From Bacteroidales bacterium UBA1800 (GTDB lineage Bacteria > Bacteroidota > Bacteroidia > Bacteroidales > VadinHA17): a DNA stretch of 15,164 bases. Positions 7,701 through 14,258 of the stretch are shown piece by piece. Where the stretch lies: assembly GCA_002319915.1 (NCBI GenBank), contig DCFQ01000066.1, positions 79,703 to 94,866 of the forward strand, read 5' to 3'. How positions within the stretch are numbered: position 1 is the first letter of the stretch; the number at the start of each line of letters is the position of its first letter. The position numbers were made by a program, and so were the translations under genes. The notes beneath the pieces are model-generated. The model searched no databases. It was not told the DNA's origin and saw nothing but the letters and a program-made list of their open reading frames with translations.

Positions 7701-8021
7701 CTGGGCATAGGTCTCACCCAGTTTCAGGGTAATATCGGTGTAGCTGCTGGATGTGAAACCGATAAACGACACCTTGACTGTATAAGGGCCGCCGACACGC
7801 ATGTTCTGAATGGTGTAGTTCCCTGCATTGTCTGCCATGGTAGCATACTGCGTCCCTGACGGAACATGTATGGCAACTACGCTGGCTCCGGCAAGGGGCG
7901 CTCCCTTGCTGTCAAGCACTTTACCGCTCATCGACGATGTGGTCGACCCCTGCCCGAACGTCAGAAACGGGATCAGGAGAAACAACATCAACGACAAAAC
8001 GTTTTTTGTAAGTTTCATCAT
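4725..8021 (-). CDS. Oar-like TonB-dependent outer-membrane receptor
   Basis: This 1098-aa outer-membrane protein would import, or take part in handling, a large or scarce substrate with energy from TonB-ExbBD. A signal peptide occupies residues 1 to about 24 (hydrophobic LSLMLFLLIPFL, then TFGQ). A CarboxypepD_reg-like beta-sandwich follows (about 29-112: SGKVLDSKGAPLAGASV, GNYTIQNMRVGGPYTV). Next come LEEVVVTG at about 118-125, a plug domain (about 140-245, with TITIDGAAFNNNFG and EEVSVNVAPYDIRMSQFTG) and a long beta-barrel rich in aromatic strands. The last residue is Phe (GIRLIF), the usual barrel-assembly signal. The plug sequence and lack of a neighbouring SusD gene place it with the Oar-type receptors rather than SusC glycan importers. 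The substrate cannot be inferred. Two adjacent ATGs (8021 and 8018) could start it, and the second leaves a normal signal peptide. It has its own terminator and probably its own promoter. Confidence 0.93.
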   Translation of the reverse strand: MMKLTKNVLSLMLFLLIPFLTFGQGSTTSSMSGKVLDSKGAPLAGASVVAIHVPSGTQYATMADNAGNYTIQNMRVGGPYTVKVSFIGFTSSSYTDITLKLGETYAQDAQLGEATKTLEEVVVTGGLKNSILSSERSGPQTNVSNRDLNVYPSISRAITDFTKFSPQAQGNSFGGRDGRFNTITIDGAAFNNNFGLSSNPLPGGEAQPISLDAIEEVSVNVAPYDIRMSQFTGASINAVTRSGDNSLKGSVYTFLRPKSFTGAKVAGNKVAGANTRSQQTFGARIGGAIIKDKLFFFLNGEFEKVSIPGVDWKPSTDGVAVTEKMISRTTEADLARVKDFLVSHYKYDPGKYKDFDPFHNQNHKILARIDWNINQNNKFTLRYNDVVGTSDQQTNANSGPPNLARNSGRISSQSLAFSNAFYGFKNTVKSITGELNSTFANQFSNKLLASYTYIQDTRTSNSDYFPFVDIWKDGDQYMSFGYELFTYHNNVVNKTLSITDNLSITLNRHTLTVGASYDHMFFLNSYIREGTSYYRYNSVDDFISGANPIGFGVTYGYNGNDAPGADLSFGFGGIYAQDEWVALPNLKVTYGLRLERAFYLNDMQNNPAISDLSFRDNQKMDVGSWPKSRVIISPRAGFNWDVFGNRSFKVRGGTGVFTGLLPFVWFTNQPTNSGMIQVPEIGWGPGNANLNGLAFHPDYKEFITSRPDLFPQGPSTLPSGSSLAEVGKDFKLPQVWRSSIGFDVELPWNMVFTGEAMFSKDINAIKQVNINEAPIAGWMAGPDRRPYLTASKVLSNISSAMELRNTNKGFQYSFTGQLIKNFTNGLSGMLAYTYTMAKDVTTNPGSNAYSAFSSNTAVGSLNDPGLSYSGFAVPHKVIGNFSYRIEYGKMFATTVSLVYQGYQTGRWSYTYSNDLNGDGISSDLMYIPASKDEINFAPYKNMSATSEQAAFWDYVSSNKYLRNHKGQYAERFGVVQPWLHRLDLKFIEDIYSNLGTNRKYTVQFSIDLLNIGNALDNFFYRTGISREYHNWGAYYYNPLASYDNVRPLTVVTKGTASTEPVYRLNSNSVEEFRTKTFLTPNVNTSSTWGCLMGIRLIF

Positions 8022-8121
8022 AAAATAAGTATTAAGGTTAGTAAAGTTTGAGAAATAAGATTTTGGTATTTTATTGGTTTACAGGTTTATAAGGTTAACG
8101 ATCAATGCAAAAACAGGATGA

Positions 8122-8154
8122 ACAATTTACCACTCTTTATATGAAGCCTTCAAA
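8122..8154 (-). promoter_or_regulatory. Candidate promoter of the TonB receptor gene
   Basis: On the minus strand TTTG (8154-8151) is followed after 21 bases by TAAATTGT (8129-8122), close to the Bacteroidetes TTTG / TAnnTTTG pattern. A start point some 95 bases ahead of the receptor ATG would result. The 183-base gap to waaA supports an independent promoter, but the match is imperfect. Confidence 0.25.
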
Positions 8155-8204
8155 AGAGCCATCAACAAGTTTTTAACAACTTATTAAACCAGGATGTTAA
8201 TATC

Positions 8205-9431
8205 TCAGGGGAAAATTTTCCCGACGATCCTGGCAGTGGCTCCCGCATTTTCCTTCACGTATTTCCCGGCCGCTGCACCCGCCCTGGCACAGGATCCGTC
8301 ACCGGAAAGCCATTCATCAACAGCCGAGGAAAACTCCCCATAATTCTCAAAGCACCTTGCCCCGCCAAGCTCGACCAGGTCAACCGCCTCCCGGAATTCC
8401 CGGTAACGGGAGCCGAAGAGTACCGGGACACCCCAGCATGCAGCTTCCAGGACATTGTGGATACCGGCGCCGAAACCGCCGCCGATCTCCGCAATGCATG
8501 CGTACCGGTAAGCCGATGCCAGCATGCCGATGTTATCGATGATCAGGACCTCCGCTCCCGCATCACCGGGCGTGAAACGTGAGAACCTCGATACCTTTAC
8601 CCTGAACAGGCTCTCCAGGCGGCTGATGTTCCCGGCATCAATCACATGAGGCGCAAAGACCCATTTCATCGCGCCGGGATGGTTGTTGATATACCTCGCT
8701 ATTATCTCCTCGTCACCCGGCCAGCTGCTCCCTGCAAGGAACAGCTTCCCTCCTCCCCTGAACTCTTCAAGAACGGGGATCTCCCTCGCCTCCGCTGCAA
8801 TTTCAACGACCCTGTCGAACCTGGTATCACCCGTAACGGCAACATTCCCGATCCCGATAGACCGGAGCAGCTCCTCTGATCTTTCATCCTGCACGAAGAA
8901 GTAGTTGAACGCGGACAGTACCTTCCTGAAAAAGGTACCGTACCATTTAAAGAAGTGCTGACCCGGCCTGAAGATGCCGGAGATCAGATAGAGGGGAACC
9001 TTGTTACGTGCAAGGGCCAGGATATAGTTGTTCCAGAATTCGTACTTTACAAATATCACCATGGCCGGGTTGACCATCCTGATGAAATTTTCCGCGTTGC
9101 CCGGAGTGTCAGCCGGGAGATAGCATACATGGTCGGCCATGTCATAATTCTTCCGTATTTCATAACCCGAGGGTGAAAAGAAGGTAAGAAGGATCCTGTA
9201 TCCGGGTTTCACTTTCTTTATCATCTCAATAAGCGGCCTGCCCTGCTCAAACTCACCGAGGGAAGCGCAGTGGATCCAGATATTCCTGTCGGCGGGATCG
9301 ATCTTTTTCTTCAGGTCCGCTTCCCAGTTCTTCCTCCCGCTTATCCACAGGAAAGCTTTCGAATTGATTGGGGAAATGATTTTAAGGAGTATGGTATAAA
9401 AGTGAATACCAATATTATAAAGGATTTTCAT
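8205..9431 (-). CDS. waaA: 3-deoxy-D-manno-octulosonic acid (Kdo) transferase
   Basis: This membrane-associated GT-B glycosyltransferase (GT30) moves Kdo from CMP-Kdo onto lipid IVA in lipopolysaccharide assembly at the inner face of the cytoplasmic membrane. The 408-aa length is typical. A hydrophobic, membrane-binding N-terminus (about residues 3-20) precedes IWIHCASLGEFEQGRPLI (51-68), which carries the catalytic-base Glu60. Other family marks are FVKYEFWNNYI (127-137), FVQDERS (179-185), VTGDTRFDRV (199-208), and GGGFGAGIHNVLEAACWGVPVLFG (317-340) with the CMP-binding His325/Asn326/Glu329 region. It has its own start at 9431, divergent from the sensor kinase gene by 89 bases. The gene downstream on the same strand is the TonB receptor, 183 bases away. 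Whether it adds one or two Kdo residues cannot be read from sequence. Confidence 0.95.
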   Translation of the reverse strand: MKILYNIGIHFYTILLKIISPINSKAFLWISGRKNWEADLKKKIDPADRNIWIHCASLGEFEQGRPLIEMIKKVKPGYRILLTFFSPSGYEIRKNYDMADHVCYLPADTPGNAENFIRMVNPAMVIFVKYEFWNNYILALARNKVPLYLISGIFRPGQHFFKWYGTFFRKVLSAFNYFFVQDERSEELLRSIGIGNVAVTGDTRFDRVVEIAAEAREIPVLEEFRGGGKLFLAGSSWPGDEEIIARYINNHPGAMKWVFAPHVIDAGNISRLESLFRVKVSRFSRFTPGDAGAEVLIIDNIGMLASAYRYACIAEIGGGFGAGIHNVLEAACWGVPVLFGSRYREFREAVDLVELGGARCFENYGEFSSAVDEWLSGDGSCARAGAAAGKYVKENAGATARIVGKIFP

Positions 9432-9489
9432 AAAGCAGGTTTGTTCGCCTAAAGGTAGTAAAAAGGAGTGCCGTTACATAAATTACTCC

Positions 9490-9497
9490 TATTTTTG
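9490..9497 (+). promoter_or_regulatory. -7 element of the histidine kinase operon promoter
   Basis: TATTTTTG is an exact match to the Bacteroidetes -7 consensus TAnnTTTG and sits 23 bases before the kinase ATG at 9521. No good -33 TTTG is present at the expected distance, so the promoter would be weak or activator-assisted. It lies in the 89-base divergent gap shared with waaA. Confidence 0.4.
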
Positions 9498-9520
9498 TAC
9501 TATAAATATGATGTATATAT

Positions 9521-10468
9521 ATGGTCAGGTTAGTTGCTCTGATAATTTCCATTGCCCTTCAGATAGTCGCCGCCGTTATAGCGCTGAGGTTCATGAAGCT
9601 CACGAAATACAGGTTGTCCTGGATCCTTCTGTCGCTCTCCTTTGCACTCATGGCGCTCAACAAGATAATCCAGCTGGTCGAGTTCTTCCGCGGCACTCCT
9701 TCCTATACCTGGCAGATCATTGATGAGTGGGTAGGTGTAATCATATCGTTCATGATAATTACCGGTGTGATACTGATGAGGGAACTGTTCTACTCCCTGA
9801 AGAGGGCAGAGATCGACCGGGCACGTGCCGAGAAAAGGGTCATCACCGCCATCATCAATACCGAGGAGAACGAGCGGAAAAGATTTGCAAAGGACCTTCA
9901 CGACGGCCTGGGTCCACTGATGTCGACGATCAAGATGTCGCTCTCAGCGCTCAATGAACGGATCACCGATCCCTCAGGGACTGTCATACTCAGCAATACA
10001 AACCACCTGATCAACGAGGCTATCAACACGCTGAAGGATATCTCGAACAACCTGAGCCCCCATGTGCTATCGAATTTCGGTCTCTCAAGCGCTCTCGGAG
10101 CCTTCACGACAAAGATCAACCAGACAAAAACAATTGAGATCAACTTTAAATCGAACATGGAGAACCAGAGGCTCGAGACCGACAAGGAGGTCGTGGTTTA
10201 CAGGGCGGCCTGCGAGCTGATAAACAACTCAATCCGGCATTCAGGCGCTTCCAGAATCGATATAGAGCTGAATAAGCTTGAAAAAATCATTACCTTGCAC
10301 TTCTATGATAACGGCCGCGGCTTTGATACATCATCCCTCGAAGAGGAAGATAAGAAAGGTATGGGGTTGTCGAATATCGAGACCCGCGTACGGTCGGTCG
10401 ACGGCGTCTTCATCCTGGAAAGCACCCCGGGCAAGGGGATCAGCGCCCTGATCAAGATCACTGAATAG
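9521..10468 (+). CDS. Membrane sensor histidine kinase (HisKA_3 / NarX-DesK type)
   Basis: This 315-aa inner-membrane kinase autophosphorylates on histidine and passes phosphate to the regulator encoded next door. Three hydrophobic helices are visible (about residues 4-23, 32-52 and 71-88), so the sensing part is just a small membrane domain with no periplasmic or PAS/GAF domain. A short linker leads into the H-box ENERKRFAKDLHDGLG with phospho-acceptor His127, then HATPase_c with the N-box ELINNSIRH (232-240), DNGRGFD (263-269) and KGMGLSNI (279-286). The DLHDGLGP form of the H-box and the pairing with a NarL-type regulator define the HisKA_3 family. The ATG at 9521 begins directly in the first membrane helix. 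The stop is 23 bases before the response regulator start. The signal is unknown; membrane state or a small hydrophobic ligand would fit such a compact sensor, which is inference. Confidence 0.92.
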   Translation: MVRLVALIISIALQIVAAVIALRFMKLTKYRLSWILLSLSFALMALNKIIQLVEFFRGTPSYTWQIIDEWVGVIISFMIITGVILMRELFYSLKRAEIDRARAEKRVITAIINTEENERKRFAKDLHDGLGPLMSTIKMSLSALNERITDPSGTVILSNTNHLINEAINTLKDISNNLSPHVLSNFGLSSALGAFTTKINQTKTIEINFKSNMENQRLETDKEVVVYRAACELINNSIRHSGASRIDIELNKLEKIITLHFYDNGRGFDTSSLEEEDKKGMGLSNIETRVRSVDGVFILESTPGKGISALIKITE

Positions 10469-10491
10469 GTATAACAATCCTCCGACAGGCA

Positions 10492-11133
10492 ATGGAAAAA
10501 ATAAGGATAATAATTGCAGACGATCACCAGCTTTTCCGTAACGGACTCAAGATCCTCCTGGACGCCTTCCCCGATTTTGAAGTTGCAGGTGAAGCCTCAA
10601 ACGGAGAGGAGTTCCTCAAAATAATTCGTAATACAAAAGCCGACATCGCCCTTATGGACATCAACATGCCCGAGATGGACGGGGTTGAGGCAACAAGGAG
10701 GGGGACCAGGATTTGTCCCGACCTCAAGGTAATTGCCCTGTCTATGTACGGTGAGGAGGAATATTATTACAAGATGGTGGATGCCGGGGCCAAGGGATTC
10801 CTCCTGAAGGATTCCGACATTTCGGAGGTCAAGGAGGCAATAATGACGGTAACAAAAGGGGGAAGCTACTTTTCCCAGGAGCTCCTCTATCACGTGATCC
10901 AGAAGATCAAGCACCGCGAGAACGAAAGCAAATCCGCCAACCTCTCAAAGAGGGAAAAGGAGATCCTGCTTAAGATCTGCGAGGGATTATCGAACCAGGA
11001 GATCGCCGAGAACCTGTTCATAAGCAAGCGGACCGTCGACAAGCACCGGGCCAACCTCCTGGGAAAGACCAACTCCAAGAACACTGCGAGCCTTATTCTT
11101 TTTGCGATAAAGAACAAGCTTATCGAGATCTGA
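10492..11133 (+). CDS. NarL/FixJ-type response regulator
   Basis: This 213-aa cytoplasmic transcription factor is the likely partner of the preceding kinase. The receiver domain (about 4-120) keeps all key residues: Asp10/Asp11 in ADDHQLFRNG, phospho-acceptor Asp56 in MDINMPEMDG, Ser84, and Lys106 in GFLLKDS. A short linker rich in charged and Ser residues (about 140-150) leads to a LuxR-type helix-turn-helix domain (151-210: LSKREKEILLKICEGLSNQEIAENLFIS, then KRTVDKHRANLLGKTNSKNTA). Spacing of 23 bases to the kinase and 25 bases to the yraN-like gene indicates one transcript. Targets cannot be read from the window. Autoregulation through the waaA/kinase divergent gap is plausible, but no clear dyad operator was seen there. 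Confidence 0.95.
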   Translation: MEKIRIIIADDHQLFRNGLKILLDAFPDFEVAGEASNGEEFLKIIRNTKADIALMDINMPEMDGVEATRRGTRICPDLKVIALSMYGEEEYYYKMVDAGAKGFLLKDSDISEVKEAIMTVTKGGSYFSQELLYHVIQKIKHRENESKSANLSKREKEILLKICEGLSNQEIAENLFISKRTVDKHRANLLGKTNSKNTASLILFAIKNKLIEI

Positions 11134-11158
11134 CAGTCAAAACCTGATACAAGCGAAT

Positions 11159-11524
11159 ATGAGCGATTCAAAATCCCTGGGGCGGAAAGGTGAGGATCAG
11201 GCAGCGGAATACCTGCTCGGGAAAGGCTACAGGATCCGCAACCGGAACTGGGTCTCAGGCAGGAACGAGGTCGATATCATTGCCGAGAACCATGAATATA
11301 TCGTATTCGTCGAGGTGAAAACGAGATCAGAAGGGCCGGTGGATGACCCGAGGAAATCGATCACAAGGGAAAAACGAAGCTCAATGATCTATACCGCGGA
11401 AAATTATGTACGCCGCTTCAATATAAGCAAGGAGTGCAGGTTTGATGTCATAATCATTGAGGGTGAAGGTGAAGGATTCAGGCTCGAACACATAGAGTAC
11501 GCTTTCTATCCCACTTTAAAATAG
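11159..11524 (+). CDS. YraN/UPF0102 family nuclease-like protein
   Basis: This 121-aa protein is of the UPF0102 family, a small PD-(D/E)XK-fold group of unproven cellular role. It often lies near rnhB or genome-maintenance genes. Family marks are GRKGEDQAAEYLLGKGYRI (8-26), the NEVDII segment with Glu37 and Asp39, and IVFVEVKTR with Glu52 and Lys54, which form the E-x-D ... E-x-K metal site. Length is typical. It sits 25 bases after the response regulator and 5 bases before the YjbR-like gene, so it is probably co-transcribed with both. Nuclease activity is inferred from the fold only. Confidence 0.88.
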   Translation: MSDSKSLGRKGEDQAAEYLLGKGYRIRNRNWVSGRNEVDIIAENHEYIVFVEVKTRSEGPVDDPRKSITREKRSSMIYTAENYVRRFNISKECRFDVIIIEGEGEGFRLEHIEYAFYPTLK

Positions 11525-11529
11525 GGCTT

Positions 11530-11856
11530 ATGAATGTCGAATCGCTAAGGGAGTATTGCCTCATGAAGAAAAGAGTCACCGAGAGCTTCCCGTTCGGTGA
11601 GGATACTCTTGTTTTCAAGGTTGATGGAAAGATCTTTGCTCTCGCCAACCTTGACGGGGAGCTGAGCATTAACCTGAAGTGCGATCCCGGTTACGCCATT
11701 GAGATCAGGGAGCATTACCAGGCTGTCACCCCCGGGTATCACATGAATAAGAAGCACTGGAACACGGTTTATATCGACGGTTCAATCCCTGATAATGAGA
11801 TATTTAAATGGATTGATCATTCATATGAGCTGGTCTCCGGCCCAAATAATAAATAA
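11530..11856 (+). CDS. MmcQ/YjbR family protein
   Basis: This 108-aa protein belongs to the MmcQ/YjbR family, which has a CyaY-like fold and is usually annotated as DNA-binding; its true role is not settled. Family marks are LREYCLMKKRVTESFPFGED (5-24), the segment VFKVDGKIFALANL (28-41), INLKCDPG (47-54), the conserved GYHMNKKHWNTVYIDG (69-84) and a final helix with IFKWIDHSYELV. The ATG at 11530 is 5 bases after the YraN stop, implying translational coupling. A perfect 8-bp hairpin begins right at the stop codon and probably ends the transcript. Confidence 0.9.
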   Translation: MNVESLREYCLMKKRVTESFPFGEDTLVFKVDGKIFALANLDGELSINLKCDPGYAIEIREHYQAVTPGYHMNKKHWNTVYIDGSIPDNEIFKWIDHSYELVSGPNNK

Positions 11857-11873
11857 AAATCCACCGGATTTTT
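11855..11873 (+). terminator. Hairpin ending the kinase-regulator-YraN-YjbR unit
   Basis: aaaaatcc (11855-11862) and ggattttt (11866-11873) form a perfect 8-bp stem with a three-base loop (acc) directly at the YjbR-like stop codon. The descending arm ends in T residues, so it resembles a compact intrinsic terminator, although no separate T-tract follows beyond ggtaattttg. Confidence 0.45.
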
Positions 11874-11875
11874 GG

Positions 11876-11883
11876 TAATTTTG
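11876..11883 (+). promoter_or_regulatory. -7 element ahead of the C1 peptidase gene
   Basis: TAATTTTG matches the Bacteroidetes -7 consensus TAnnTTTG exactly and lies just after the upstream hairpin. The transcript start would fall about 55-60 bases before the ATG at 11947. No clear -33 TTTG is found at the usual spacing. Confidence 0.4.
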
Positions 11884-11946
11884 ATCTTCTGTTTTCTTAT
11901 TTTTGAAAATCCCTATGATCATAAAAATTTTAAAACAAATGATATC

Positions 11947-13137
11947 ATGAAGAGATCTTTAATACTTGTTGCCGCGACCCTTCTGCTTTCCATGCCTTCC
12001 ATTGCACAGAAGAAAAATGCTGATGCAAAAAAGGAGGATGAAGGGTATAAATTCACTACGGTCGTCGACCTTAAAGCCACACCGGTAAAGAACCAGGCAA
12101 GCACCGGAACATGCTGGTGCTTTGCAACTACATCGTTCATTGAATCAGAACTGCTAAGGATGGGCAAGGGGGAATATGACCTTTCAGAAATGTTCATCGT
12201 GAGGAATAATTATACTGACAGGCTAAAGGACAATTACCTTCGCCAGGGAAAGGGAAATACCGGTCCGGGGAGCCTCTCGCACGACTGGATGAGGATCTTT
12301 TCCGAAGACGGGATCGTCCCGGATGAAGTCTATCCCGGGCTCAATTACGGGTCCCCGACTCATAACCACGGCGAGCTCCAGGCATTTATCGATGCAGTTG
12401 CCGCCGTCCCGGTCCAGAGGAAGAATGAAAGCCAGCAGTACCACATGATCGTGAATGATATCCTCGATACCTATCTCGGGAAGGTTCCCGAAACATTCAC
12501 ATATAAGGGTGTGAGCTACACCCCGAAGAGCTTCGCCGAGAGCCTTGGAATAAACCCTTCCGATTATGTTGAAATAACCTCGTTCACGCATTTCCCATTC
12601 TACACCCAGGGCCTGCTGGAGGTCCCCGACAACTGGACCATGGCAAGGTTCTACAATGTCCCGCTTGACGAGCTGATCGCGATCATGGACTACTCGCTGA
12701 ATAACGGGTACACCGTCGACTGGGACGGCGATGTGAGCGAAAGGGGATTCTCCCATTCGAACGGCGTGGCTGTCAACCCCGTCATTGACAATTCACGGGC
12801 AATGACAGACAGGGCAAGGTTCGAGAGACCAGGATCGCAGGGCCCGATCGAGGCAGTGCTGAAGCCAGGGCCGGAGATCGGTGTCACCCAGGAGATCCGT
12901 CAGAAAGGCTATGAGAACTTCACCACAACCGATGACCACCTGATGCACCTGACTGGCATCGTCCAGGACCAGAACGGAACCGTTTACTATAAGACCAAGA
13001 ATTCCTGGGGAACCGACAGGAGCCCGTTCGGGGGCTACCTCAACATGTCGCTCAGCTATGTAAGGGCAAAGACTCTGTTTATCATGGTTAACAAGGCAGC
13101 AATCCCGGCAGAGATCAGGACAAAACTGGGGATTTAA
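11947..13137 (+). CDS. Exported C1-family (bleomycin-hydrolase-like) cysteine peptidase
   Basis: This is a papain-fold peptidase of the C1B aminopeptidase C / bleomycin hydrolase group. The ATG at 11947 gives 396 aa starting with a typical signal peptide (Lys-Arg, then hydrophobic LILVAATLLLSMP, cleavage near SIAQ, residue 21). A longer frame from the TTG at 11872 adds 25 unlikely residues and would overlap the promoter. The catalytic set is complete: oxyanion Gln50 and nucleophile Cys56 in NQASTGTCWCFA (Gln-Cys spacing of six as in papain), His334 in DDHLMHLTGI, and Asn352 in YKTKNSWG. WDGDVSERGFSHSNGVAV (259-276) is a segment typical of the C1B group. The product is probably periplasmic and trims peptides, unlike the cytoplasmic PepC/bleomycin hydrolases. 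It stands alone on its transcript, convergent with the LuxE-like gene. Confidence 0.92.
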   Translation: MKRSLILVAATLLLSMPSIAQKKNADAKKEDEGYKFTTVVDLKATPVKNQASTGTCWCFATTSFIESELLRMGKGEYDLSEMFIVRNNYTDRLKDNYLRQGKGNTGPGSLSHDWMRIFSEDGIVPDEVYPGLNYGSPTHNHGELQAFIDAVAAVPVQRKNESQQYHMIVNDILDTYLGKVPETFTYKGVSYTPKSFAESLGINPSDYVEITSFTHFPFYTQGLLEVPDNWTMARFYNVPLDELIAIMDYSLNNGYTVDWDGDVSERGFSHSNGVAVNPVIDNSRAMTDRARFERPGSQGPIEAVLKPGPEIGVTQEIRQKGYENFTTTDDHLMHLTGIVQDQNGTVYYKTKNSWGTDRSPFGGYLNMSLSYVRAKTLFIMVNKAAIPAEIRTKLGI

Positions 13138-13171
13138 AACCGGGCGGGGGAATAAGCCGGGCACCATCTTA

Positions 13172-13194
13172 CCCCCTTCAGGGGGCCAGGGGGG
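13172..13194. repeat. GC-rich palindrome, copy 2 of the dispersed repeat
   Basis: Five C, ttca, five G (13172-13185), then cca and six G (to 13194). It matches 4609-4630 except for one inserted a. It lies 34 bases after the peptidase stop in a convergent intergenic gap. It could act as a transcription barrier in both directions, although no T-tract follows on either strand. Confidence 0.7.
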
Positions 13195-13203
13195 ACTGAC
13201 AGG

Positions 13204-13266
13204 GCAGGTCTTGCAGGTCGTTGGTGATCTCCCAGACATTCAAAACCTGCAGAACATGCAGAACCT
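13204..13266. repeat. Nonamer direct repeats arranged as an inverted pair
   Basis: On the left, gcaggtctt is followed by gcaggtcgt (13204-13221). On the right, cctgcagaa is followed by catgcagaa and cct (13246-13266). The two arrays are partly complementary (tgcaggt at 13212-13218 with acctgca at 13245-13251), so a hairpin can form. Both arrays have a nine-base period, the same period as the array ahead of kbl, though the sequence differs. The right array ends 2 bases beyond the LuxE-like stop codon. Confidence 0.65.
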
Positions 13267-13268
13267 AA

Positions 13269-14258
13269 TCATTCCGCCATCAGGTTGCACCCTCGGATCT
13301 CACTATCGTCGAAACGGCCGATCACCTCGAACCCGCCGTCTTCATGAAGCCGTCCGAGATCGCCCGTTGCCAGAAAGGAGCATGAATAATAATTTGCCAG
13401 GTCAATAATATTTATCCCTCCCGTAATGCCCGGTTCATCGGTGCACGAGAGCGGGTCCTGCGGATCCCTGATCAATACCTTCATCCACGGAGGTGCGTGG
13501 AACACTCCATCGCTTTCCGAATAAGCCTGGCTGAGCAGCTCCGTCATCCCGTATTCCGAACGGATCGCCGGGACATTGAACCGTTCCTTCAGTATCATGT
13601 GGAGCTCCTGCCTGGTAATCTCCTTCCTTCTTCCCTTCATCCCCCCGGTTTCCATGACAGTAATGCCTGAAAGGTCGGGGGAGAATTCCTCGGCGAGGTC
13701 AAGAAGTGCAAAGCTGACGCCAAGAAGAAGGAGCTTCCGGTTTCCCTTCCTTGCCCCGGCAAGCATTCTGAGCAGCTTCCCGGTCTCATTCCTGTAGAAG
13801 CCGCTCCCAGGATCTCCGGTCTCCCTGATCAGGCGATCCATCATATAGACAAGCGAAGAAGTGCTCCTTTCGAGGTACGATGGCAGGAGGGCCGCAATAA
13901 GGTAGTCAGAGGGCTCCCCCACGAATATCCTGAATGACCTGAGGAAGCTGGTTTCGTAAAGCCCGGGATCGCTTATGTAATGCCGCGTAGGTACATTACC
14001 TGTTGTGCTGCTGCTCTCAAATACGGTCTCAGCCGGTTTGTCGCCCGTTATTATCCTGTTGGTTCTGAAAAGCTCTACGGGCAGGAACGGTATTGAGCAG
14101 ATCGCCTTTATCTCCAGCGCATTTCTTCCGAGAAATGAAATATAATCGCGGTATACACTGTTCTTTTCGGCCTGGAAATTAAATATCTGAAGCGCAGCTT
14201 CGCGGAACTGGCCAGGATTATTGATACTGAATATTGACCCGGGAAGATCCCTGTTCAT
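13269..14258 (-). CDS. LuxE/PaaK-like adenylate-forming acyl-protein synthetase
   Basis: This 329-aa protein resembles the LuxE acyl-protein synthetase family, a branch of the ANL adenylating superfamily that activates a carboxylic acid with ATP. Visible motifs are a Ser/Thr/Gly phosphate loop, ESSSTTGNVPTRH (81-93), METGGMKGRRKEITR (202-216), SEYGMTELLSQAY (234-246), which corresponds to the ANL YGxTE motif, ATGDLGRLHEDGGF (297-310) with the ribose-contacting Asp300, and GRFDDSEIRGCNLM (314-327) as the hinge region. Most of the small C-terminal ANL domain is missing, as in LuxE. Its ATG overlaps the lipoprotein stop (ATGA, 14258-14255), implying translational coupling. No luxC-type reductase, acyl carrier protein or other partner is in view, so the acid activated and the acceptor are unknown. 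PaaK-type CoA ligase is the main alternative. Confidence 0.82.
   Translation of the reverse strand: MNRDLPGSIFSINNPGQFREAALQIFNFQAEKNSVYRDYISFLGRNALEIKAICSIPFLPVELFRTNRIITGDKPAETVFESSSTTGNVPTRHYISDPGLYETSFLRSFRIFVGEPSDYLIAALLPSYLERSTSSLVYMMDRLIRETGDPGSGFYRNETGKLLRMLAGARKGNRKLLLLGVSFALLDLAEEFSPDLSGITVMETGGMKGRRKEITRQELHMILKERFNVPAIRSEYGMTELLSQAYSESDGVFHAPPWMKVLIRDPQDPLSCTDEPGITGGINIIDLANYYSCSFLATGDLGRLHEDGGFEVIGRFDDSEIRGCNLMAE

Noticed and set aside
4725..8021. A SusC/SusD-type glycan uptake locus
   Set aside because: No SusD-like lipoprotein or carbohydrate enzyme gene is adjacent, and the plug sequence resembles Oar-type receptors instead.
11872..11946. Upstream TTG start for the C1 peptidase
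   Set aside because: The 25 extra residues would place the signal peptide internally and overlap a hairpin and a -7 element; the ATG at 11947 is far better.
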